DNA of 31,553 bases, taken from the NCBI GenBank assembly GCA_000697335.1, contig JNEM01013274.1, positions 1-31,553 of the forward strand. The letters run 5' to 3'. The notes under the pieces were generated by a model that saw only the letters and a list, made by a program, of their open reading frames with translations, did not search any database and was not told the DNA's origin. The position numbers and the translations under genes are program-made. Below, in pieces: positions 1 through 12,078 of the stretch (position 1 is the stretch's first letter; every line of letters begins with the position of its first letter). Origin of the DNA: Conidiobolus incongruus B7586 (Eukaryota > Entomophthoromycota > Entomophthoromycetes > Entomophthorales > Conidiobolaceae).

Positions 1-1599
1 ATATTAACATAGAATTAAAAAAATAGGATATTTTTTAATTTTTGATATTTTAAATATATTTTCAGTTTTAAATAAAAAGATATACAAGAAATGAAGAAAA
101 TAAATAGATTTAAGTTATATACATATATATAATATTATTTTTAATTAAAAAATTAACTTTTTAAAATTTATTATATAATTTAATTATATTTAAAATATAT
201 AATAGTTATTAATGGCTTTATAATTTAATATTTATTAAATTTAATTATAGTTTTTTTAAAATTATTTCAGGTTTATAGATAGTTATTAATAATAAGATAT
301 TATTTAAATTAATTATTTAATATTATATAAATTATATTAAAATAAAAAAAAAATTTTTTAAAAGTTATTAAAATCTTCAAAACTAATTTTAACTATTAAT
401 CTTTTAATTATTTATAAAGTTAAAAAATATATTAAAAAATATCTTTTTATATAATTAAAAAATTATCAAAATATTTTAATATTAGTTATTTAAATATTTT
501 ATATAAACTAACTTATAAAAATAAGTCATAAAATCAAAAACATTTATATTTTTACTATTAAGTTGATTAATATTTAATAAAATAAAATTAAATTAAATAA
601 TTAAAATTATATTTATTAATTAATAATATAAATCATTAAATGATAATATATAGTTATTAATTAATTAAAATATCAACCTTTAAATTTTATCTAAAATAAG
701 TTATAATTTTATAGGTTTTTAATAATAAAAAGAATTAAAACTTAATATATTTATCTTTAGCTTTTCTAATTTCTTTAAGTTTATAGGGTATAAACTTAAC
801 TAATTTTTTATATTAAGAAAGGGTAATCTTATTTTATACTTTTTAAATATATTTTTAAAATTAATTTAAATTTTTTGTTAAAAGGAAAACTATAATAATT
901 TTTTTTAATTAATCCTAAAGGTATTTAATTAAATTAAGGTGAAGAAATTAAAGTAGATATTTTATAGCTATTATCTTATCATTTTTAAGCTATTTGGTAG
1001 TAAAAGTTATAATATAATTAAAGGTATTATCTTATTAAAAAATAATATTAAATTTGTTTAACCTATATTATTTAATAGTTTTTTAAATTTATTATTTAAA
1101 ATATTTTAATATATTTTAACATTAACTCTTTTATTAATTTTATAAAGATATCTTACACTTAAAAACAACATATATCCTTAAATAATAATTAACCTACTAT
1201 TGTACTTTTAGGTAAGATTAACATAATAGTTATAGAGTAATTTAATATTTTTTTTTAAAATATTTAGCTTTTTTATTAAATTTATTAAAATATATTTTTA
1301 TTTTATTAAATTAGATAATTTAATTTAATTAATTTTCTTTTAATATTAATTTTAACATTTAAACTCTTGTTTAACTTTATATTAGGATTTTTTTAATTAA
1401 GGGTGTTTTTACTTAAAGTATAAGTGATATCTATATTAATATAAATTATATATAATAGTATAAATGTTAACTAATATTTTTATGTAATCATATAATTTTT
1501 CTTATATATTTATATTAATACTATATTTATCAATATTAATTAACTTATAAATATACTTCTTATTATATTTATTAATTATTTTTATATACTTAATATAAG

Positions 1600-1994
1600 T
1601 GTAGTGGTAGTTAAACTAATATAGTATAGAGGAAAACTTAATATAAAAGTAATATGTGTAGAATATAGTAATATAATATAGCTGTAGTGTGCAAGTGTAA
1701 ACAAAGTTTAATTAAGATTTAAACTAAGATGAGTCACTGATATATTAAAATTTATATTAGGTAATATTAATATCCTATAATATCAACAAAATATAGTTTC
1801 AATTTTAAAAATAGTATAAAAGTAAAAAATAATAAGAATTAAGAGGAAAAAAGAAGAACCTAGTTTATTAAATAATTTAATACTATTTATACAATTAATT
1901 TAACTATATAAGTATAAATTAATTATATAATTTATAGTTAATTAGATTATATGAAAGTATATATAAGAATTTAAAGTATTAGTCTTTTAATACT
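1600..1994 (-). repeat. 3' LTR of the Ty3/gypsy element
   Basis: Direct repeat of 6915-7307, about 90% identical by eye over roughly 395 bp. Because the element reads on the - strand, this is its 3' LTR. It is the more A/T-rich of the pair at most differing sites. TAAG at 1596-1599 precedes it. Confidence 0.85.
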
Positions 1995-4900
1995 CTTTTA
2001 GTAGGTTTTTTAAAAGAGACACACTCTTTAATTTTTTACAAATAGGTATGATAAGCTAAAATATTCTTAATATTTTCTAGAGGTTCTTATATAGCTTCTT
2101 TAATAGGATAACCTATCTATTTTATATAAAAATAAAGTTTATTCCTAATAAATTTAAACTTAATTATGTAACTAATATAGTATTCTTCTTCTCTATCTTA
2201 ATTAATAATTAAATCTAGTTTTAGGGTTTTTAATCAATTAGGAAAAGTGTTAAAATCTTTAAAGTATGGTTTAATTTTAGATATGTGAAAGGTAAAGTTG
2301 ATCTTCAAAGTTGGAAGTAATTCCAAGGTAATATTTTTAAAATTTGAATCAATAAATTAAATTTTATAGGGATTATAATATAATAGTAAGTATTTAGGAT
2401 TTAAGCTAGATTTAAGTAGGGTAGGTTTAAAAGCAAATTGTTCTAAGTATACAAACATACTAATTTTATATTTAAAAGGGTTTCTAGATAACTTTAAGTA
2501 TTGTTGTTCTATAATCCTTTAATTTTTTTCTAAGTTAAATTTAACAAGGGAATTAATATGTTTGATATTAGATTTAAATTCAACAATGTTTAAAGGTAAG
2601 TTAATTTAAAGTTTTAGAGTAATTATTAAATTAGGATGTTTGTTATAATTAATAAAATAAAAGCTAAAACCTGTTGATTTATTAATAAAGGTGTTGAATA
2701 AATATTAGAGTTGGTAGATATAAACATCTTAATTTAACTAATTAGTGTTAATATAGGCTCTAATCATTTATTTTAAGGTTTTAATAGTTTTTTCAACAAG
2801 TTTATTAGTTTAGTGATGATTAATAGTAAACATAGCTAGGTTAATCTTAAAAGAAAAAGATAGTGACTTCTAGAATTAAAAGTTAAATTGTGTATCTTTA
2901 TCAAATACAATAGTTTTTAGAATTCTATGGTGGGTAAAAATATTAAAGAATAACAATTATGTAACATCTTTAGCTATAGAAGTTTTGAAACAAAGAATAA
3001 AATAAACATATTTGGAAAATGAATCAATTACAATTAGTAAGTTATTATAACTATTTATTGATTTAGGGATTTCTATGAAATCAAGCTAGATTTGTTATTA
3101 AGTTTTATTAGGGACTTATAAAGGAATAAGTTTACCATATTTTAATTGAGTATTAAATTTAATTCTTTAACATATATTACAGGTATTAATGTATTTCTAA
3201 ACTGATTTAATTAGGGAAGGTTAGTAATACTTTATTTTAATTCTCTCAGTAGTTTTTAACTAGTTTTAATGTTTTCTAACAGGTAAGTTATAGCATTCAT
3301 TAAATATTGTTTGTTAAATCTTGGGAATGTTAGGAATATATAAACAATTATTATAATATATTAAGTTATTGATAATTTTAAATCTTTTAACATATTTTAG
3401 TTAGTTTTCTAATGGTTTAAAGAGTTCTTCTTTAACTAAAATAAAGAAATTATTATTTAGTAGTGTTTCTTAAAGTAGTTTAATAAATTCTTTATTTCCT
3501 TTATTAATAATCATTAAGTTAATATTTGCTGGATTTTTACAATTAGAATAAAAAAGTAGGTATGTAAAATTTTTTAACAAAGTATCTACAATATAATTTT
3601 ATTAACCTAAAAGATATTAAATAAAGAAAAGGTAAGATTAGATAGTTTTAATCTATTTAACTTATCTTCTTGATAAATACTTCTGAGTATTTAAGTAGAT
3701 AAGTGATTTATAATTTATAAATGTTAAAAAAAAATTGTAGGATAAGAAATGTAAGTGATTTTTAATTATTTCTACTAAAGTAAAGAGTCTTTATTTATAA
3801 ACTAGGTATTTTAATTCAGCTAGTTTTATTTTTCTTAACTAGAATATTATTAATTTTAAAGTAATATTTATAGGGTTAAATTTAACTTGTTCTCTTTTAT
3901 TTATTATTTTATCTTATAGTTATAAGGTAAAATATAAATTAAATTTAAACTAGGTTAATTATCTACTAGTTACAAAAAAATTAAAGTTAGTAAAAATAAT
4001 AGTAGGTAGTTTTAGATTAAAGATAGATAAAGCAAAAGTATTAGTAATATAGAAAATCAAAGCATTTATACAAAAAGTGTATAGTGGGGTTTATTTAAAA
4101 GGAGAGTTTTTCCTTAAAAGATTAGTAAAAAAAGTAACAAGTTCAACAAAAGAATCAATGAAATTTTTAAAGTAATTTAATAATTTAAGTATAAACATAA
4201 ATTAATCTTTGTTTATAAATATAATAAAAGCTTTAACACTATTAAGTTTAGTTAGATTAATATTAATTCCTTAAAAGGAAACAATATAACTATAGAAAAA
4301 GATAGAAGAGGTACCAAAGATACATTTTAATAGTTTTAAAGGTAATTTATGTTTTTGAATAATTTGTAGGATTTAATTAACATGTTAAATATATTCTTCT
4401 TTAGTTTTTAAATAGATTAGGATATTATTAAAGTAGGTAATAACAAAGTTATTAAAAACAAGGTTGAAAAAGGAATTGATAAATTAAGTAAAAGTTATAA
4501 GGGTATTACACAATCTAAAGTTTATGATAATAAATTCATAGTAGCTTAAAAAAGTATTGAAAATAGTTAAAGGGATAGAATTTTCTTCAACTTTAATATT
4601 GTAATATCTATTCTTAACATCTAGTTTGGTAAATATAGTTGATTTGAGTAATTTATCTTTAATATTATATAAGTTTAGTAATAAAATTTTATCCTTAATA
4701 GTTTTAGAGTTTAAAACATAGTTATCAATGTATAATCTTTAACCACCATCAACCTTTTTTACAAAGAAGATTAAAGATTTTTATAATAAGGAAGAAGGTT
4801 TAATGTGCCTATTTTTAAATAGTTTTTAAATTTCTTCTTTTAAAGTTTAATATTGTTTAAGAGATAAATGGTAAGTAAACTTTAAGTATAGTTGTGTACC

Positions 4901-6914
4901 AGGGAGTAATTTAATTTTATGCTTAATATTATGTTTAGGAGGTAATTTATCTATAAATTCAAAAACATTAGCAAATTAACTTATTGTATTATATAAGAAG
5001 TGGTTATTAGGTATAACTTTATTAAAATCAACAGATAAAATACTAATAGATAAATAATAAACTAATATATATCTTTATAAATTATTAAAGTTTTTAATTA
5101 GTTTTTTACATTGGTTTTTGCTTATAATAATAGAATTATTTGCTACAATTATAGAGTTAGTGTTAGGTAAAGTATTTAATAATTTTATAATAGGGTAATA
5201 TAGATTTTTTGAGATTAATTCTACTAATTTGTTTTAGAAAGTAAAAGAAATAGATTTGTAACCTTTTAAAGTAATATTCATAGATATAAAACTGTGATAT
5301 TCAAACTAATTTTAACCTAGTATAAAATTATAACTAATGTTATTAATTAAAAATTTAATATGTTGGGAGTAGTTAAGAGGTAATAATAAGTATTTAAATA
5401 TAATACCAGATGTTTATTCTATTAAATTATTAGCATATTTAATTATCAAGTTACTTTTTTAAATAGGTAAAAATAACTTTACAATAATAAAAAAAAAGAT
5501 AATACAACTAGAATAACTAGAATTAATTAAAACACTAACAAGTATATTTATAAAAGAACTAATTAACACAAATAATAGGGTGATAATTAAAGGTAAAGAA
5601 TTACAAAGTAGATTAGTTACTAGAATATTTCTAGTTTTTAATGGTTTAATTAGTTAGATTTCTCTAGTATAAATAGTTTGATTTGTAGAATCAATAGTCT
5701 ATTAGAACTTTTGTGGATTAGATTAGAATCTGCTAACTAATTATAAAAAGGGTGATTCTAAAGTTATATTAATATTATTCAAGTTTGATTTATGGTTAAT
5801 AGATTAAGATTGTTAAAAATTAAACAGATGTTGCTTTTTTAAAAGGTATTTGTTAACTCTATAGTTAACTTAAGTTTTTTAGCAGTAATAACAACCTTTG
5901 TTTATTTTTAAATAAACTTTAGTTTCTTCACTAAAAGTTTTCTCATAAAGCTTTAAAGTAGAAACATTTATCATTTAAAACTTAGGTAGGTTAGAGTAAA
6001 GTTTAAAAGATTAATTTTTAGGGTGGGAAGATTTAGTTATAAAGTAAAAGATATTATTGATTATAATTGTTATATCACAAATGTTAGAAAAAAACATATT
6101 ATCAAAGTGTTCTTTATTAACTAACTAGAGCTTTATTTAAAAGTTAAAGTATTATAATAGTTTGTAGATTTATTCTTCTTTAGTGATATTTAATATATTT
6201 AAACATATCTTATTAAATTTCTCAATTAATTATCTTGTAAAAGTTTTTTATTTAAGTTAAGAAAGCTTTTCTCTTGTTAATTAAACTTAATCTTTTAGGT
6301 AATACCTCTTTTTAAAAGCTTTTTCCAATTGTTTAAAAGTTTATATTTTTATAGTAAGCTATCCTCTTGAAGATTTTTTAGGATTAAACTTGTAATAAGT
6401 TAACTACCAAGTATAAACAAATTTTTCCAAAAAAGAAGTAGCTAATTTAAAGATATTCTTTAAATCTTCTTCTAAAATTAAATTAAGATAATTCTTTATA
6501 TTTTTAAGGTAGTTTTCAAGCTTGTAGAGGTTTTTAAACTATCATAAGTAGTTAATTTGTTTTTAAAAACACTAAGGAGATAGTTTAATACATTAACTAT
6601 AATAAAGTAGCTAGTTTATTAGATTTAAGCTCTTTGAAACATGTTTTTTTCAATCAAAAGTTGTTTAATATAAACTTTTTAAAGGGTAGTAAACTCTTAA
6701 AGATTAAAATTTTAGATTTACTTAGTAATTAAACTATTATTATCATTAAAATAATATAAGGGTATTATTTTTTTAGTGGTATTATAGTATATAGTATTAA
6801 ATTTGAATAAAATAAATTATAGATAAAATTTAAAATAGTAATAAATAAGTTAGATACAAGTAGTTAATAATTTCTAATAGGTTTTAAGTAGTTTTCTCAC
6901 TGCTATTATATAAG

Positions 6915-7307
6915 TATAATAGTAGTTAAACTAATATAGTATAGAGGAAAACTTAATATAAAAGTAGTGTGTGTAGAATGTGGTAATATAATATAGCTAT
7001 AGCATACAAGTATAAACAAAGTTTAATTAAGCTTCAAACTAGGATGAGTCACTGATATATTAAGATTTATATTAGGTAGTGCCAATATCCTACAATATTA
7101 ACAGAATATAGTTTCAATTTTAGAAATAATATAAAAGTAAAAAATAGTAAGAATTTAGAGAAAAAGAGGAACCTAGTTTATTAGATAATTTAATACTATT
7201 TATACAAACAATTTAACTATATAAGTATAAATTAATTATATAATTTATAGTTAATTGGATTATATGAAAGTGTATATAAGAATTTAGAGAACTAGTCTCT
7301 TAACACT
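6915..7307 (-). repeat. 5' LTR of the Ty3/gypsy element
   Basis: Partner of the repeat at 1600-1994; for this - strand element it is the 5' LTR. It retains more G and C than its partner. TAAG at 7308-7311 follows and matches the four bases before the other LTR, as a target-site duplication should. A primer binding site would lie just below 6915, but I cannot assign a tRNA. Confidence 0.85.
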
Positions 7308-8547
7308 TAAGTTTAAGTTTAAATGTGTTTTTAATATTATTCTTAATAATTTTAAATATAGTAAACTAATTAACATTAGTAATTAAAGTAATATTATAAG
7401 TTAATTTATCTTCTCTATAAATTTAATTAAAATATAAATGAATTTTTTCTAAACAGGCATTTAAATATAATAATATTAATAAAAAAATTTAAAATATCTA
7501 TAAAATATTATATAAAATAATAACAAAAAAAGATATGGTTATATATTATTAAATATATCCCTTTATCTTAAAAACTTATAAATTTATAGCTTAATTAAAT
7601 ATTACAAGTTAATATTTTTGTTAATAATTTATTAAATATATTTATATATATTTATTTATTATCAAATAATATATTTTAATTATATATTATAGTATAAAAT
7701 AATCTAATATATATAATTGTTTTATTTATTAATTAAATATATATATTTTTAATTTTATAACTCAATTTTATAAGTTAGTATATGCTAAAGTTTAAAATTA
7801 ATTATTGAAAATATCAAAAAAAATAGATTATAATTTGAATAAATCTGAAAAAAATTAAAAAACTATCATTAAATAAAACTTATTAAGTTATATTTAAAAA
7901 CTAAAGTTTTTATAATAAATTATTATAATTGATAAATTATAAATCTTTTTATATAATCATTTATTAAAATATAAATTAAAGTATTAGATTAAGTAAAATC
8001 AACTATTTTTATAAATTCCTTTAAAATAATATTTTATTAATAAATAAATATTAATTATACAATTAAGTCATAATAATATATACTATTCTTATTTAGTTTT
8101 TAAAAGAAAATTAATTGATAAAGTACTTGATATTACTTTTTTAAATAAAATTATTTCTAATTAGTATTTAAATATAATATAAGAAATTTTATTATTTTGT
8201 ATAAAATTTGTAAAATTCATAAATTTAAAATTATAAAATATATTCTCATTAAAAATTACTAAAAAAAGCTACCATATTTAATATATTTTTTATATTTTTA
8301 TTTATGTGATTTTAATTGTTTTAGGTAATTAAAAAACTACTAACTATAAGAATGAAATTTTTTGCAATAAAATTTAGTTAATTTATAAACATTAAATTTT
8401 AGTCTATAATAAAGAAACTATTAAGTGTTAGATCTTTATCAAAAATATAGTAAAATTTATTAGAAATAAAGGAAATTATTTATTTTTTATTTTATATTTA
8501 TGTTTTTCAATTGAAAAAATTCCCATTACTTAAGTTACAAAATAATA

Positions 8548-9253
8548 CATAAATTTGTCCTATAAAATTAAAGATTGAATTATAATATTTTAATAAAATT
8601 CTATTTTTAATATTTCAAATTAGATTCATAAATTGCAAATCATGATAGTTTACAGAGAAATAAAGTGATAATATTAAAATGTATATGATTAAAACGTAGT
8701 GATTTATATATTATATTATGTTACTTTTACAAATTAATATATTCTGGATTTTAAATTTCACTATAATTAAAAATAATTTAATATTCAAATTAACACCTGA
8801 TTAATTGTGTAGAATTTGATTTCAATTATGAATAAGTCAATATACAAGGATTTGTAATAATTTTTAATATTGAAATTTTAATTATTTTTATCTAATATTA
8901 AATTTAACTGATATATGTAAAGTTACTTGATATCATTTGTTATTTTTTATATTTATATTTAATTTAGTCATTAGTTTATTTAACCTAAAATTTTCTAATT
9001 CCCTTAAATATGAATATGCTCAATAAAAACTTAAAGTAATTAGAAAATATTTAATTCTTGAAATTCAATTGGTTTCCTCTAAAAATAACGAACTATATTC
9101 AATTTTTTTGAAAATAAATCAATTATTTGTGTAAAATGTTACATGTAAATTTAAAAATATAAATTGGGTTATAATCCTTTCTGATTCACAATATTAGGAA
9201 AATATTTTACATTTTTATTCTAAATGTAAAGTATCACTCAGAATCAAATAATA
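8548..9253. other. A/T-rich host spacer, nothing recognised
   Basis: About 700 bases between the nested transposon block and the first solo-LTR-like repeat. CG dinucleotides reappear here (first near 8694) after being absent from base 1. No open frame, RNA gene or repeat was recognised. Confidence 0.6.
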
Positions 9254-9257
9254 ATAA

Positions 9258-9586
9258 TGTTGTTTCCTAGATGGTAACCTGCCTGACCAACTTCATCTTG
9301 TCATCTATTACCTGAAGAAGATATAACCACGGAATCCCCGTCAAGCCACTTTAAGGACTTTTTTTTCAAGACTTAATACATTTCTTCACACTACTTACAA
9401 CTCACGAATGGTCTATAAAACTGCCATTGTAGAAAAACGCTTTCATCATCCTCTCTGGTCTTCTGTGAAACCCACTAAACTCTTACCAAACCCTAATACA
9501 GCACTTTAACCCAAATCGCAAACAAACTATGAGCAAATCTTTCCCTTCCCTATTAATAACGTTTTACTTGCAATCGGTAGAATCAC
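9258..9586 (+). repeat. Solo-LTR-like element A (~329 bp)
   Basis: This G+C-richer island is homologous, in inverse orientation, to 15603-15919 over nearly its whole length, with indels. It begins TGTTGTTTC and ends GAATCACA, giving TG...CA ends with imperfect inverted termini, and is flanked by ATAA on both sides (9254-9257 and 9587-9590). That repeat is weak evidence, since the flanks are runs of AAT. A TATA-like GGTCTATAAAA lies near 9411 and is shared with the other copy. Size, ends and TATA box fit a solo LTR of a second retroelement family, unrelated to the LTR pair at 1600-7307. A non-autonomous element with short inverted ends is the alternative. Confidence 0.5.
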
Positions 9587-9590
9587 AATA

Positions 9591-11849
9591 ATAATAAATT
9601 AATTTTTTTTACAAGTTACTTGATATAATGAGTAGTGATTATGAATGATAGTAAGTAGTTTCAAAATAAGTAATAGTTGATAAGAATAATATCAAATTCT
9701 AAGAAATATTAATGATTAACAATAATGAGAAGATAACAATGTAATTTAAATAAGGAAAAGAGGAACCAATAAGGTATTCAAAATAACATATAAATTTATA
9801 CAATTAAATTTGCATAAATAAAGAATTTTGATATTAATTTATAATTGATTACTACATATTTAATACAAAATGCAAGTTATATGCGATCTGAACTCAAAAA
9901 ATTTAGTGATTGAAGAATTATTTGGCAATAAATATACTAGATTAATTGCAAAATATAGAAGTTTGAGTTATTCTTTAACATTGATAATAAAGGTGATTAA
10001 AATTTATTTATAATAATCTTTTGAACAACTTTTATAGCTATAAGATTGAATGAATAATGTACCCGTTTAATTTTAACAAAATACAATTTGATGTGATTGG
10101 ACTAAATTTAACTTTGAGTTGGAAGGTTAATTATCTACCTTGGTTCAATACACATATATTCTTCGCTGAAAATATATAATATAAAATTAAATGATTTCGC
10201 TAATTTGATTCTTTGAATTAATAATTGGATAATATATGTCTTTGATGAGCAAATTATATTATACTTAATAATATTCATTGATTAATACAAGTGCATTTAA
10301 TTCAATATAATGTTTTAGTTCTATTTTAAATTTCATTTTATATTCTTTTTCAAATCAAAAAATGCAATTTAAAAAATTATTTCTAAGAGGTATCCTATTG
10401 GTATAATATCAAATATATATAAGAATTAATAAATTTAAACCAATTGAAATATTCAAATGATCAGAATGAACAAACTAAAGAAATAAAATATCAAAGAATA
10501 TGGCTTTTGTTTACATTGAAAATTATAATTCAAGTATTATCCATTTATTATTAATAATTTAGTAAATTCCTAAAAATTATTTTTAATTAGTAATAAAATA
10601 GTTTATATTAAAATTTTCTTAATAAATTATAAAATATGTATTTCCAATAATAATATAATACATTCGAAATAAAATTCTGATATTCTGAAAGAATAAATGT
10701 AATAAGTATATATATGATTGAAGAAAATAAGGAAACAAAATTGAAATAGTATATAAACCTGTAATCTGTTTGATGTTATTAATAGATTATATATTAAATA
10801 CAAATTAGTAAATAATTAAATTATTATAAATCAAATATCAAGCGTATGATAACAAAAATCTTTGACTTAATAAATTCATCAAATTTTCCCGAAATTTACA
10901 TTAATAAAAAAAGTAATTTCAAAGTTTAATACCTCTTCTGTTATTAATTTCTATAGTAATAAATTATATAGACTTATTAAACATAGTTAAATAATAATAA
11001 AAATTTAAGTTATTTGGGTATTTTTGCTAGAATCTTAATGAAAATAAGCTCAATGTTAATATTAAAATAATATAAATTTTGATTAACATTTTATTATTAA
11101 TAAAATCTTTAATATATCAATTCAAAATATTTTAATAATGAAAACCATAATATATTTTGGTGATATTATTTAAGGCTATTCACACTTCTCAAGAGTGATC
11201 AGTTGTTTTTGAGAGAATAGGTATTGCAAAGCAATTAAGATAAAAAATTAATTAAACTGATATTCTTTTGAATAATCCTAATAAACCACTAAATCAGGTG
11301 ACTCAATTTATTACTTTATTCCATCATGTTTTCATATAATTAGATTAATTTGAATGGAATGATTTCGGAATGGTAATATTTTTGCGAATTATATGATAGT
11401 TTAGAATCAATGATTGATTAAAACGTTCTATTTTTAATATATTCAGCATCCTTTTTAAAACTTGGAATTAAACAGATAATATTATTAATCATGTATTAAA
11501 TTCATATGATACTGTTGTGGATTGTCAATATGCATTCCACAAAGATTTATAATTTACGGTTAATATAAAAAATTTCTTTAATTTTTTCATTTTAATATAA
11601 TATGATTAAATTTACTATTTTGTCAATTATAAAACTAAGAGTCTATAAAGTTTAAAAATTTGGATAAATAGCTATTTTAATTTAATAAATGAAAGTTTTT
11701 ATGAAAAAATTAATTTCTTAATAAATAAAAATAATTATAATTCAAGATTAATTTTAAATTAACAATTTTACTATTTTTTTCTATTTTAAATAAGTGTGAT
11801 AATTTTCAATTTTTCTCATAAAATAATTAAAAAATTAATTAAGGATTTG
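9591..11849. other. A/T-rich spacer upstream of fungalysin 1, nothing recognised
   Basis: About 2.2 kb with no open frame of note, no tRNA-like structure and no similarity that I could see to the transposons in the window. Composition resembles the other host spacers rather than the CG-free transposon block. Confidence 0.6.
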
Positions 11850-12078
11850 AATGACGGTACAGATTAATAAAATATATGCCTGATACCTTGTCGCTTTAGA
11901 ATAATATCATAATAGCCTTCAAACGTGTGATCTAAGTCAATTAACCGTATACTCTTTTTGACAATGTAGGCGAAACGGTTCATCTTATTCTACTAGTATT
12001 TATACTGCGCATCCCGCACATAATTTATTAATCAATTTATTTATTTATTATTTATTTATTTAAAATACAATTACAATT
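11850..12078 (+). promoter_or_regulatory. Probable promoter and 5' leader of fungalysin 1
   Basis: Directly upstream of the start codon at 12079 the sequence becomes richer in G and C than the spacer, with several CGs (ACCGTATAC, GGCGAAACGG, GCGCATCCCGCAC). A TATA-like TATTTATAC at about 11997-12005 lies roughly 75 bases before the ATG. The ATG is preceded by an A-rich context (ACAATTACAATT), usual for well-translated fungal genes. No known regulator site could be assigned, and the transcription start is unknown. Confidence 0.4.

Larger units (their letters stand above)
1600..7307 (-). mobile_element. Ty3/gypsy LTR retrotransposon, chromovirus type (decayed fossil)
   Basis: Two direct repeats of about 395 bp (1600-1994 and 6915-7307) enclose 4.9 kb and are flanked by the 4-bp repeat TAAG (1596-1599 and 7308-7311). 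Parts read in Ty3/gypsy order on the - strand: a CCHC zinc-knuckle-like stretch of gag near 5860-5900, reverse transcriptase blocks near 4400-4800, integrase core blocks near 2980-3110 and 2700-2850, and a chromodomain-like tail near 2050-2200, which suggests a chromovirus. The element is complete in layout but broken by dozens of interruptions and cannot be active. The LTRs differ at roughly a tenth of positions, nearly all transitions, so age is hard to date: old, but younger than the elements it sits in. Confidence 0.85.
561..7768 (-). mobile_element. Tc1-like DNA transposon relic, itself split by an LTR retrotransposon
   Basis: About 1.5 kb of sequence remains once the LTR element (1600-7307) is set aside. 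On the - strand near 860-1050 a Tc1-type catalytic region is readable: a DN pair like that of the Tc1 QDNAP box, a threonine-rich spacer with an LKND run, then LNLI and LKKN like the DLNPIE...LKK block. An upstream piece near 7390-7470 on the same strand resembles the Tc1 segment before the first catalytic Asp, but weakly. The frame has many TAA/TAG stops and key acidic residues are altered, so it is long dead. Proposed ends near 561 and 7768 rest on a loose inverted similarity (AGTTGATT-like) beside TA and on where mariner homology stops. The family call is fairly sure; the boundaries are not. Confidence 0.5.
4..8545 (+). mobile_element. mariner (DD34D) element, split by a nested insertion (two halves: 4-~560 and ~7769-8545)
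   Basis: The left part (4 to about 560) matches, base for base with many transitions, the 5' half of the reverse complement of the complete mariner at 23370-24630. The right part (about 7769-8545) matches the 3' half of that copy and of the copy at 30775-31553, including the stretch encoding the end of the transposase. Both parts lie in + orientation, and the left one stops near the family position where the right one starts, so I read them as one element opened by later insertions. Outer ends resemble the family's terminal inverted repeat (start TTA, inner core with AATGGGAATTTTTT) and are flanked by TA at 2-3 and 8546-8547, the Tc1/mariner target. Summed length is about 1.33 kb against 1.26 kb for the complete copy. 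No open frame remains. The exact inner break points are uncertain by tens of bases. Confidence 0.65.

Noticed and set aside
7322-8545. A separate full-length mariner at 7322-8545, with the copy at 4-560 being another element
   Set aside because: Length would fit, but 7322-7768 does not resemble the 5' half of the complete copy, whereas 4-560 does. One split element is the simpler reading, though not proven.
9271-9330. F-box-like coding exon (LPDQLHLVIYYL) shared by the two ~320-bp repeats, with some third-position differences
   Set aside because: Both copies hit a stop a few codons later at the same place and the frames then diverge by indels that are not multiples of three. The similarity extends over the whole repeat including non-coding ends.
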